A stretch of 64,000 nucleotides of DNA, taken from contig NC_009656.1 of NCBI RefSeq assembly GCF_000017205.1, positions 1,864,001 through 1,928,000 on the forward strand, read 5' to 3'. A program made the position numbers and the translations under genes. Within the stretch, counting starts at the first letter, position 1. Each line of letters opens with the position of its first letter. The DNA comes from Pseudomonas paraeruginosa PA7 (GTDB lineage Bacteria; Pseudomonadota; Gammaproteobacteria; Pseudomonadales; Pseudomonadaceae). The notes under the pieces are model-generated. The model saw nothing but the letters and a program-made list of their open reading frames with translations, did not search any database and was not told the origin of the DNA. Shown here piece by piece: positions 57,489-64,000 of the stretch.

Positions 57489-58658
57489 GTGTCCGATCCC
57501 CTTGCCCCACGTCCGCCGCTCACCGGCCTGATCCTTTCCGGCGGCGGCGCCCGCGCGGCCTACCAGGTCGGCGTCCTGGCCGCCATCGCCGACCTGCTGC
57601 CGGACAGCGCCGGCAATCCCTTCCCGGTCATCGTCGGTACCTCCGCCGGCGCCATCAACGCCGTTGGCCTGGCTTGCGGCGCCCTGCAATTCCGCCAGGC
57701 GATCCAGCGCCTGACCGCGGTCTGGCAAGGCTTCCGCACCGATCATGTCTATCGCAGCGACTGGCCGGGCGTGACCCGCCAGGCCGCGCGCTTCCTCGGC
57801 CACAGCCTGCTCGGCCTGGGTCGGCGGGTGCCGGTGGCGCTGCTGGACAACCGTCCGTTGCACGAACTGCTGGCGCGCGAACTGGATTTCTCCGGAATCC
57901 ACGCGGCGGTACGCCAGCGCCAGTTGCGCGCGGTGGCGGTGACCGCGTTCGGCTATGACTCGGGACAGGCGGTGACCTTCTACCAGGGGCGAGCGACCAT
58001 CGATCCCTGGATACGCCATCGGCGCCTGGGCATTCCCACCCGTCTCGAACTTCGGCATCTGCTGGCCAGCGCGGCGATCCCGCTGTTGTTCCCGCCGGTG
58101 CGGATCAACCGCGAATACTTCGGTGACGGCGCGGTGCGTTCCCAGGCGCCGATCAGTCCGGCGTTGCACCTGGGGGCCTCGCGGGTGCTGGTGATCGGCG
58201 TCAGCGGCAACCCGGCCACTGGCGGCGACAGTGCCATGACCGGCCTGCCACCCTCCGATCGACCGCCGAGCCTGGCGCAGATCGGCACGCACCTGCTGAA
58301 CAGCACCTTCATCGATAGCCTGGAAGGCGATATCGAGCAGTTGCAGCGCATGAACCAGATCGGCCATCTGGTCGGGCCCGAGGTGCGCCACCAGGTGGGC
58401 GGGCTGGAGCCGGTGGAGGTATTGCTGGTCTCGCCAAGCCGTCCTCTGGACGAGATCGCCGCGCGGCACTACCGGGAGCTGTCGCGGGTACTGCGGCTTT
58501 TCCTGCGCGGTCCCGGCGCGACCCGTGCCAGTGGGGCGGGGGTATTGAGCTACCTGTTGTTCGAGCGCGGCTATTGCAGCGAACTGATCGAACTCGGCTA
58601 CCACGATGCGATGGGCAAGCGGGCGGAACTGGAGCGCTTCCTGCGGATCGAGCGGTAA
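57489..58658 (+). CDS. Patatin-like phospholipase/acylhydrolase
   Basis: A 389-residue Ser-Asp dyad lipase. The oxyanion loop is LILSGGGARAAYQVGVL, the nucleophile is in IVGTSAGAIN (G-x-S-x-G) and the Asp in YFGDGAVRSQAPIS (D-G-A/G). There is no signal peptide. The GTG start follows GGAAG. The C-terminal third is a patatin-associated region of the bacterial RssA-like family. Substrate and regulation are unknown. Confidence 0.9.
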   Translation: MSDPLAPRPPLTGLILSGGGARAAYQVGVLAAIADLLPDSAGNPFPVIVGTSAGAINAVGLACGALQFRQAIQRLTAVWQGFRTDHVYRSDWPGVTRQAARFLGHSLLGLGRRVPVALLDNRPLHELLARELDFSGIHAAVRQRQLRAVAVTAFGYDSGQAVTFYQGRATIDPWIRHRRLGIPTRLELRHLLASAAIPLLFPPVRINREYFGDGAVRSQAPISPALHLGASRVLVIGVSGNPATGGDSAMTGLPPSDRPPSLAQIGTHLLNSTFIDSLEGDIEQLQRMNQIGHLVGPEVRHQVGGLEPVEVLLVSPSRPLDEIAARHYRELSRVLRLFLRGPGATRASGAGVLSYLLFERGYCSELIELGYHDAMGKRAELERFLRIER

Positions 58659-58748
58659 ACCCGCTCGATTGCCCAGGGTGGGCGAACGGCGCGCTGTCCC
58701 CGCCGTCACTGCGAGGATGCTGCGGATAACCGCCAGGCAGCTAGGCGC

Positions 58749-58776
58749 GGGTATCTGGGTATCTGAGTATCTGGGT
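58749..58776. repeat. 8-bp tandem repeat
   Basis: GGGTATCT, GGGTATCT, GAGTATCT, then partial GGGT, in the gap between the patatin and pirin genes. It is too short to be a recombination site and may be a simple slippage tract. Confidence 0.7.
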
Positions 58777-58791
58777 GCGGCGGCAGGTGGG

Positions 58792-58814
58792 AAAAGCCGC
58801 CCCGGAGGGCGGCT
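58792..58814 (-). terminator. Intrinsic terminator of the pirin gene
   Basis: Minus strand: AGCCGCCC-TCCG-GGGCGGCT followed by TTT, 10 bp after the pirin stop. Confidence 0.75.
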
Positions 58815-58824
58815 CGCGCAAGGC

Positions 58825-59682
58825 TCAGACGGCCAGGACACCGTCGCGGTAGTCGCGCAGCGCCTGCTCGATCTCCTCGCGGCTGTTCATCACGAACGGG
58901 CCGTACTGGACGATCGGTTCGCGCAGCGGCTTGCCGGCGAGGACCAGCACGCGGGCGCCGGTGTCGCTGCGCAGGCTCAGCTCGCCTTGCTCGGAGAGGC
59001 GCGCCAGGCGGTTGGTGGCGACTTCCACCGGCCGTTCGCCTTCCACCGTCAGGCTGCCTTCGTAGACGTACAGCAGCACGCGGTGGCCATCCGGCAGGCG
59101 CGGGGCGATACGGCCGCCGGCGGGCAGCTGCAGGTCGTAGTAGTGCGGCTCGGTGTCCGGCCGCTCGACGGCGCCGGCCTGTTGCAATTGTCCGTCGTCG
59201 AAGCGCCCGGCGATCACGGTGACCTTCACCCCGCCGGCGGTTTCCAGGCGCGGCACGTCTTCCGGCTCGATATCGCGATAGCCGGCCGGGGCCAGCTTGT
59301 TCTTCGCCGGCAGGTTGACCCACAGCTGGAAGCCGCGCATCGCACCTTCCACCTGCTCCGGCATCTCGCTGTGGATGATGCCGTGGGCGGCGGTCATCCA
59401 CTGCACGCCGCCGGGCTTGAGCAGGCCGCGATTGCCGAGGTGGTCCTCGTGGCGCATGCGTCCTTCGAGCATGTAGGTCACGGTCTCGAAGCCGCGGTGC
59501 GGGTGCGAGGGGAAGCCGGCGACATAGTCGTCCGGGTTCTGCGTATCGAACTGGTCGAGCATCAGGAACGGATCGAAGCGTTCCGGGGACGGACCGCCGA
59601 TCACGCGGGTCAGGCGGACGCCGGCGCCATCGGAGGCGGGGTGGCCGGTATGCAGTTCGAGTACATCACGGTAGCGGGTCAT
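58825..59682 (-). CDS. Pirin-family protein
   Basis: A 285-residue bicupin. The N-terminal cupin metal ligands are in FPSHPHRGFETVTYMLEG, then WMTAAHGIIHSEMPE. Some bacterial pirins are quercetin 2,3-dioxygenases, others bind regulators; neither can be assigned here. The start is MTRYRDV, behind AGGAGG. An upstream open frame of 40 codons in an AT-rich stretch is the promoter region, not coding. Confidence 0.92.
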   Translation of the reverse strand: MTRYRDVLELHTGHPASDGAGVRLTRVIGGPSPERFDPFLMLDQFDTQNPDDYVAGFPSHPHRGFETVTYMLEGRMRHEDHLGNRGLLKPGGVQWMTAAHGIIHSEMPEQVEGAMRGFQLWVNLPAKNKLAPAGYRDIEPEDVPRLETAGGVKVTVIAGRFDDGQLQQAGAVERPDTEPHYYDLQLPAGGRIAPRLPDGHRVLLYVYEGSLTVEGERPVEVATNRLARLSEQGELSLRSDTGARVLVLAGKPLREPIVQYGPFVMNSREEIEQALRDYRDGVLAV

Positions 59683-59783
59683 GGGGACCTCCTGGTTCGT
59701 GTATGGCTCGATGATAGTCCTCTTTAGTCGATATATGGTTGCGAGTTTTATGTGATTCCTATCGATTAATTGGATGATTAGAG

Positions 59784-59814
59784 ATAAAAGAAACCGCCGC
59801 ACGGGGCGGCGGTT
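59784..59814 (-). terminator. Intrinsic terminator of the MlaA-like gene
   Basis: Minus strand: AACCGCCGC-CCCGT-GCGGCGGTT followed by TCTTTT, 8 bp after the stop. Confidence 0.85.
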
Positions 59815-59821
59815 CTTCGTC

Positions 59822-60634
59822 TCACTCGGCGATCTGCAGCTTGCGCGCCTCGGTATAGATGTAGCGCAGTTTCTCGTACTCGAACGGCGAGTTCATCTGG
59901 CCGTAGCGGAAGCTGGTGTTGTAGCGCTTGTCCACCACGCGCAGGGCGGTGATCTCCGGATGGTCGCCGCTGGCCTGCGGCACGTTGAGGTAGTTCACCT
60001 GGTACTCGCCGACGTAGTCCACCACCAGCCCGCCGGTGTCACGCAGGTTGGACGGGCCGAGGATCGGCAGCATCAGGTAGGGACCGCTGCCCACCCCGTA
60101 GTAGCCGAGGGTCTGGCCGAAGTCCTCGCTGCGCTTGTGCAGCCCCATCCTGGTCGCCGGATCCCACAGGCCGAGCACGCCGAAGGTGGTGTTGAACAGC
60201 AGGCGCGCGGTGGTTTCCATCGCTGCCTTGCCCTTCAGCTGGGCGAGGTTGTTCAGCAGGTTGGGCACGTCGCCCAGGTTGTCGAAGAAATTGCTCACGC
60301 CGCTGCGGACGAAGTGCGGGGTCACGTATTCATAGCCACGCACCACCGGCAGGAACACCCACTCGTCGAAGCGGTAGTTGAAGTGGTAGACCCGGCGGTT
60401 CCAGGATTCCCAGGGGTCGTACATGTTCAGAGCGTCGAGGGTGGCGCGCTCGAACTCGCGCTGGTCGAGGCCGGGGTTGAACTTGAGCTGGTCCAGCGGA
60501 CGGCTGAAGCCGTCGCCGTCGAGTTGGCGCGGCGGCAGTTCGACCGGCGCGGTCGGGGTGTCGGCGGCGTTGGCCTGAGCGCTGGCGGCGCCGGTCAGCA
60601 GCAGGGCGAACATCCAGTGTGCGGTACGGGTCAT
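59822..60634 (-). CDS. MlaA/VacJ-like protein
   Basis: A 270-residue protein of the MlaA family, which removes phospholipids from the outer leaflet. Family motifs: DPWESWNRRVYHFNYRFDEW, FFDNLGDVPNLLNNLAQLKG, RLLFNTTFGVLGLWDPA and GVGSGPYLMLPILGPSNLRD. The signal peptide ends SAQANA, and there is no lipobox cysteine, so it is not a typical MlaA lipoprotein. It is cotranscribed with an alpha/beta hydrolase (3-bp gap). No mla ABC genes adjoin. Confidence 0.9.
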   Translation of the reverse strand: MTRTAHWMFALLLTGAASAQANAADTPTAPVELPPRQLDGDGFSRPLDQLKFNPGLDQREFERATLDALNMYDPWESWNRRVYHFNYRFDEWVFLPVVRGYEYVTPHFVRSGVSNFFDNLGDVPNLLNNLAQLKGKAAMETTARLLFNTTFGVLGLWDPATRMGLHKRSEDFGQTLGYYGVGSGPYLMLPILGPSNLRDTGGLVVDYVGEYQVNYLNVPQASGDHPEITALRVVDKRYNTSFRYGQMNSPFEYEKLRYIYTEARKLQIAE

Positions 60635-60637
60635 CGA

Positions 60638-61999
60638 TCAGTTTCCTGCCTGCTGGGTGGGCGTCGCGCTGGCGACCTGGGTCTGTCCGGCGGCGGGCGT
60701 GGCGAAGAAGTTCAGCATGTCCTGCGCGTTGACCTTGTAGTTGAGGTTGCCGCAATGGCCGCCATAGGGGTAGACGGTCAGGCGTTCGCCGAAGGTGCGG
60801 CGGAGGAAGCCGAGGTCGCCAGGACCGAGGATGACGTCGTCGGCGTTGTGCATCACGGCGAGCTTCGGGCTGTCATGCAGGTAGTCCTGCAGTTTGTACA
60901 GGCTGACCTGGTTGACCAGCTGGGTCAGGCTGCCGCCATCGTAGCGGGCCCGCCACATGGGGATCAGCTGTTCGGTCATGTAGCACTCGAAGTCGCATTG
61001 CAGGGCGCGCTTGAAGAACGGCTCCAGGCTGGTGCCCTCGTTGATCGGGTAGTTCGGCGGAGTGATCAGACCGCGCCGGTTGACCAGGTCCGAGGTGAAG
61101 GCGATGTCGGCGGCGGAGAAGCGGAACGAGGTGCCGATCAGCATCGCCATCTCCTCGTTGCTCAGGCGCTGCTTCGACTGCTGGAAGTCGTAGAGCATGG
61201 CGTCGTTGATGTCGACGTAGCCCTTCTGTCGGAAATAGCGGGTCAGCTTGCCCAGCACCACCTCGTAGAAGGTGCGCGAGTCGGTGATGCCCTTGACCTG
61301 GGTTTCCACCAGCTTGTCCAGGTTGCTTACCGAGGTGTAGAGGTTCACTGGCGGATTGAGCAGCAGGACTTTCTTGAAATTGAAGCTCTGCCGGCTTTCG
61401 TCGAGGTGGCTGACGAAGGCCGCGTTGAGCGCGCCGAGGCTGTAGCCGGTGAGGTAATAGTCGGTCACCGGGAGGTCGCGTTGCTGTGCGCGCACCGCCT
61501 GCATCACCCGGTACAGGTCGTCGGCGTCGTCGCTGGAAAAGCCCGGGGTGGCGAAGCGCGAGGCGCCGGCCATGAAGTCCCAGCTGGTCGGCGAGGACAG
61601 CTGCACCACGTGGTAGCCGGCCTGGTAGAAGAGTTTCTTCAGGTATTCCGGGAAGCTGCTGGCATAGTGCGCGCCGGTCCCGGCGATGATGAAGATCAGC
61701 GGCGCCGCGTGGTCCTGGCGGGCCAGGCGGTAGCGCAGCTTCTTCACCGGCCAGAAGTTGTCCGGCAGGGCGAATTCGCGCTCCGGGCGCAACTTCAGGC
61801 TGTAATCCTTCTGGTCGATGTCCTCGCTGTGCGGCAGCTCGGGACGCAGCTCCGGCGGCGTGGTGGCGATGGTCGCCTCGAACGGGTTGGTCAGCGGGTA
61901 GCCGTAGCTGGCGGCATCCACGTCCCGGGCCTGCGCCAGGCTGGCGCAACCGAGGGCGAGGCCGCCGAGCAGGGCAGCGAAACGGAGGAAGTGGGGCAT
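60638..61999 (-). CDS. Secreted alpha/beta-hydrolase-like protein
   Basis: A 453-residue protein with a signal peptide ending ASLAQA. The hydrolase fold is seen in LIFIIAGTGAHYASSFPEYL, the nucleophile elbow YYLTGYSLGALNAAFVSH (G-x-S-x-G), the acid in LAVMHNADDVILG and the late His in YPYGGHCGNL. A long helical insertion lies between. It is the first gene of a pair with the MlaA-like protein, suggesting a joint envelope-lipid role. The start is the ATG after AAGGGA. Confidence 0.85.
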   Translation of the reverse strand: MPHFLRFAALLGGLALGCASLAQARDVDAASYGYPLTNPFEATIATTPPELRPELPHSEDIDQKDYSLKLRPEREFALPDNFWPVKKLRYRLARQDHAAPLIFIIAGTGAHYASSFPEYLKKLFYQAGYHVVQLSSPTSWDFMAGASRFATPGFSSDDADDLYRVMQAVRAQQRDLPVTDYYLTGYSLGALNAAFVSHLDESRQSFNFKKVLLLNPPVNLYTSVSNLDKLVETQVKGITDSRTFYEVVLGKLTRYFRQKGYVDINDAMLYDFQQSKQRLSNEEMAMLIGTSFRFSAADIAFTSDLVNRRGLITPPNYPINEGTSLEPFFKRALQCDFECYMTEQLIPMWRARYDGGSLTQLVNQVSLYKLQDYLHDSPKLAVMHNADDVILGPGDLGFLRRTFGERLTVYPYGGHCGNLNYKVNAQDMLNFFATPAAGQTQVASATPTQQAGN

Positions 62000-62149
62000 C
62001 GAGGAGGTCCCTTCGAGGGAAAAAGTACTGAGTGAATATACTGCCGTTATGACAACTGCAAGCTTCACTAGTGCAGTGGGTTATTGCAGCCGGCGATTCA
62101 ATCGGGCTTTTCCCCGCTTCCGTGCCCCTCCAGCGCAGCCGTCGCCGGT

Positions 62150-62374
62150 TCAGGCGTGGCGGTGCAGCCAGCCGTGGGCGGTGCTGGTCGGGCGCGCCGC
62201 GCCGTCCTTCTCGAAGCGTTTCCAGATCTTCTCGTGGAAGTAGAAACCGACCGAATTGCACAGCGGCTCGACCGCCGCCACCAGTCCGCCGACCGCGACG
62301 CTGCCGGTCAGCGCATAGGCCACGCTGAAGGCGATCATGAAGTGCATGACGGTGAAGGTCAGGGTCTTGAGCAT
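62150..62374 (-). CDS. DUF2061 small membrane protein
   Basis: A 74-residue inner-membrane protein with two helices (TFTVMHFMIAFSVAYALTGS and VAVGGLVAAVEPLCNSVGFY) and the family's FHEKIWKRF motif. Function is unknown. The start has a GGAGAG site. It is convergent with nothing; its promoter lies in 62375-62667. Confidence 0.88.
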   Translation of the reverse strand: MLKTLTFTVMHFMIAFSVAYALTGSVAVGGLVAAVEPLCNSVGFYFHEKIWKRFEKDGAARPTSTAHGWLHRHA

Positions 62375-62667
62375 GGTGGCTCTCCTTTAACGAGAATCAT
62401 TCCTCTTTGTCGCAAAGACTATCCGGGCGCCCGGCCTGGCGGAAATCGCTCTGTCCAATCGGGGGCATAGAGCGGCTCCATCGCACCAGCCCGGCGCACG
62501 CCGACAGCGGCCCCAGGCGCAGTATGGGAGATGTCGCTATCGGGTGCGCTGGACGTCGTTCTCAGAGCAGTCCGGTGGCCGGGCGCGCCGATGATGGACG
62601 GCGGCACCGCAGAGTGCCGCGACCGTCGGGGAGCGTCCCCGGCGGCATAGAACAAGGGGTACGTCTG
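62375..62667. other. Intergenic region upstream of betX and the DUF2061 gene
   Basis: This 293-bp stretch holds the divergent promoters. No ORF, RNA gene or terminator could be supported. betX expression in P. aeruginosa responds to glycine betaine through GbdR, but I could not place its site with certainty. Confidence 0.5.
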
Positions 62668-63525
62668 ATGCGAATGATGCGACGACTGTTGTGCTGGAGT
62701 GCGGGCCTGGCAATGTCGGCGGCGGTGGGGATGGCGGCCGCGGCGGACAAGCCGGTGATCACCATCGGTTACGTGGACGGCTGGTCGGACAGCGTGGCGA
62801 CCACCCATGTGGCCGCCGAGGTGATCCGCGAGAAGCTCGGCTACGAGGTGAAGCTGATGCCGGTGGCGGCGGGGATCATGTGGCAGGGAGTGGCGCGCGG
62901 CAAGCTCGACGCCATGCTCTCGGCCTGGCTGCCGGGCACCCACGGCGCCTACTACGAGAAGATGAAGGACAAGGTGGTCAACCTGGCCATCAACTACCCG
63001 GACGCACGCATCGGCCTGATCGTCCCGGAATACGTGAATGCCGGCAGCATCGCCGACCTCCAGGCGCAGAAGGACGCTTTCGGCGGCCGCGTGGTGGGCA
63101 TCGACGCCGGCGCCGGGGTGATGATCAAGACCGACGAGGCGATCAAGCAATACGGCCTCGACTACAAGCTGGTGGCCAGTTCCGGCAGCGGCATGATCGC
63201 CGAGCTGACCCGTGCCGAGAACGAGAAGAAGCCGGTGGTGGTGACCGGTTGGATCCCGCACTGGATGTTCGCCAAGTGGAAACTGAAATTCCTCGATGAT
63301 CCGAAGAAGGTCTACGGTGACACCGAGCACGTCGACACCGTCGCCAACCCGGCGCTCGAGGCCAAGGCCAGGCCGGTCTGGGAGTTCCTGAAGAAGTTCG
63401 GCTGGAAGGACGGCAACGAGGTCGGCCGGGTGATGCTGGCGATCCAGGAGGGCGCCAAGCCCGAGGATGCGGCGAAGCAGTGGGTGGCGGCCAATCCGCA
63501 ACGGGTCGGGGAGTGGCTGCCGTAG
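62668..63525 (+). CDS. betX: Glycine betaine-binding periplasmic protein BetX
   Basis: A 285-residue OpuAC-type binding protein with a signal peptide ending GMAAAA. Betaine-cage aromatic residues are in YVDGWSDSVATTH, GIMWQGVARGKLDAML-SAWLPGTHGAYY and VVTGWIPHWMF. In P. aeruginosa BetX serves the distant CbcWV core transporter, which explains why no permease or ATPase is next to it. The start is the ATG after AAGGGG. A terminator follows. Confidence 0.9.
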   Translation: MRMMRRLLCWSAGLAMSAAVGMAAAADKPVITIGYVDGWSDSVATTHVAAEVIREKLGYEVKLMPVAAGIMWQGVARGKLDAMLSAWLPGTHGAYYEKMKDKVVNLAINYPDARIGLIVPEYVNAGSIADLQAQKDAFGGRVVGIDAGAGVMIKTDEAIKQYGLDYKLVASSGSGMIAELTRAENEKKPVVVTGWIPHWMFAKWKLKFLDDPKKVYGDTEHVDTVANPALEAKARPVWEFLKKFGWKDGNEVGRVMLAIQEGAKPEDAAKQWVAANPQRVGEWLP

Positions 63526-63544
63526 CGGCCGGATCGCTTCGAAA

Positions 63545-63579
63545 AAACGCCGCGCCCGGGTTCCCGGGCGCGCGTTCGT
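63545..63579 (+). terminator. Intrinsic terminator of betX
   Basis: AACGCCGCGCCCGG-GTTC-CCGGGCGCGCGTT with one bulged base, followed by CGTTTTC. Confidence 0.75.
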
Positions 63580-63653
63580 TTTCTCTCGCAGGCAACCTGC
63601 GAAATTCGCCGGAGGGCCCGGGAATACCGGTCTAGAGCGGCTGGCGAAACGCT

Positions 63654-63667
63654 ACGACTAAAGTCGT
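63654..63667. promoter_or_regulatory. Inverted repeat upstream of yjcH
   Basis: ACGACT-AA-AGTCGT, a perfect 6-2-6 inverted repeat 76 bp before the start codon. It could be a response-regulator site for the acetate-uptake genes. The regulator is not identified. Confidence 0.4.
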
Positions 63668-63742
63668 CTGGAGTGCTTGCACCAGCGTCCTACAGTGGTT
63701 ACCGACGACATTCCGCGTCACCCCGCTGTGAGGATAAAAACA

Positions 63743-64000
63743 ATGAACGACAGCATCTACCAGCGGATTGATACCAATCCGCGCTTCAAGGAGTTGGTAG
63801 CCAAGCGAGAGCGATTCGCCTGGATACTTTCTTCGATCATGCTTGGCCTCTACGTGATATTCATCCTGCTGATCGCTTTCCAGCCGCAGCTGCTGGGCGC
63901 GCGTATCAGTCCCGATTCGTCCGTGACCTGGGGCATCCCGATGGGTGTCGGACTGATCGTCGCCGCGTTCATCCTGACCGGCCTGTACGTGCGTCGCGCC
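63743..64000 (+). CDS. yjcH: DUF485 membrane protein YjcH, 5' part
   Basis: The first 86 residues, running off the window end. Starts MNDSIYQRIDTNPRFKELV, with helices at about 27-47 (WILSSIMLGLYVIFILLIAF) and 64-82 (GIPMGVGLIVAAFILTGLYV). DUF485 proteins of about 100 residues precede and partner the acetate/solute symporter ActP, which is expected just beyond the window. A GAGGAT site precedes ATG. Confidence 0.9.
   Translation, partial: MNDSIYQRIDTNPRFKELVAKRERFAWILSSIMLGLYVIFILLIAFQPQLLGARISPDSSVTWGIPMGVGLIVAAFILTGLYVRRA

Noticed and set aside
58749-58776. CRISPR-like array
   Set aside because: Units are only 8 bp, contiguous and without spacers.
62375-62400. Fur box before the DUF2061 gene
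   Set aside because: AATGATTCTCGTT matches a Fur half-palindrome only partly and lacks the second half.

Overview
The window is high-GC gammaproteobacterial chromosome. Gene content and order match Pseudomonas aeruginosa, roughly the stretch from hrpA to yjcH/actP (about PA3297 to PA3235 in PAO1 numbering, recalled from memory). Supporting markers are adjacent oprO and oprP with their diagnostic pore residues, capB, algO/prc, minCDE, the second HtrB acyltransferase and BetX. I see no insertion sequences, prophage genes, CRISPR arrays or rRNA. Most genes are chromosomal core.

Layout. 1-7.3 kb: 3' part of the HrpA helicase, alkaline phosphatase PhoA, a HIT hydrolase, a small lipoprotein, an isochorismatase-like hydrolase and an ankyrin protein. 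7.8-12.6 kb: a FabH-like condensing enzyme followed by an ECF sigma factor and a zinc-finger anti-sigma, then a four-gene operon for a Cys-rich exported peptide (repeated EGxCG motifs), an MNIO/DUF692 iron oxidase, a DUF2063 partner and a DoxX membrane protein. This is the bufferin/Hvf/Gig type of modified copper-binding peptide, and it is preceded by a good ECF promoter. 12.8-15.9 kb: the polyphosphate porin OprO and the phosphate porin OprP. 16-19.2 kb: small metabolic and membrane genes. 19.3-27.1 kb: a large Lhr-type helicase facing a hybrid symporter-histidine kinase. 27.4-33.5 kb: a GNAT protein, an AraC regulator with a TonB-dependent receptor, an MFS-acyltransferase fusion and cold-shock protein CapB. 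33.7-37.4 kb: a Gdx/SugE guanidinium exporter behind a guanidine-II riboswitch, a BASS transporter, RdgC, tRNA-Val and tRNA-Asp, and an FKBP lipoprotein. 37.8-45.3 kb: a DUF1232 protein behind a DnaA-box palindrome, a lone periplasmic binding protein, an XRE/unknown/Sel1 cluster, an EAL-CBS-GGDEF protein, Prc protease and a quinone oxidoreductase. 45.3-51.6 kb: an ABC uptake operon (HAD phosphatase, ATPase, two permeases, phosphodiesterase-like enzyme, binding protein) diverging from a GntR/UTRA regulator. 51.6-64 kb: a GNAT protein, an M18 aminopeptidase, RluA, MinCDE, HtrB-type acyltransferase, patatin, pirin, an MlaA-like protein with an alpha/beta hydrolase, a DUF2061 protein, BetX, and the start of yjcH.

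How it fits together. Phosphate is a recurring theme. phoA, oprO, oprP, the ABC operon and its GntR regulator each have PhoB-box-like 11-bp-phased repeats exactly 10 nt upstream of a plausible -10 hexamer. The ABC operon also carries TGGTCTAGACCA-type half-palindromes expected of HutC/UTRA regulators. It therefore looks like a phosphate-starvation-induced, substrate-derepressed importer of an organophosphorus compound. The second theme is the ECF-controlled MNIO peptide operon, which is the most novel biology in the window. Compared with the PAO1 gene order I remember, the VgrG4a/Tle1 type VI effector genes are missing between the HIT gene and the lipoprotein gene.
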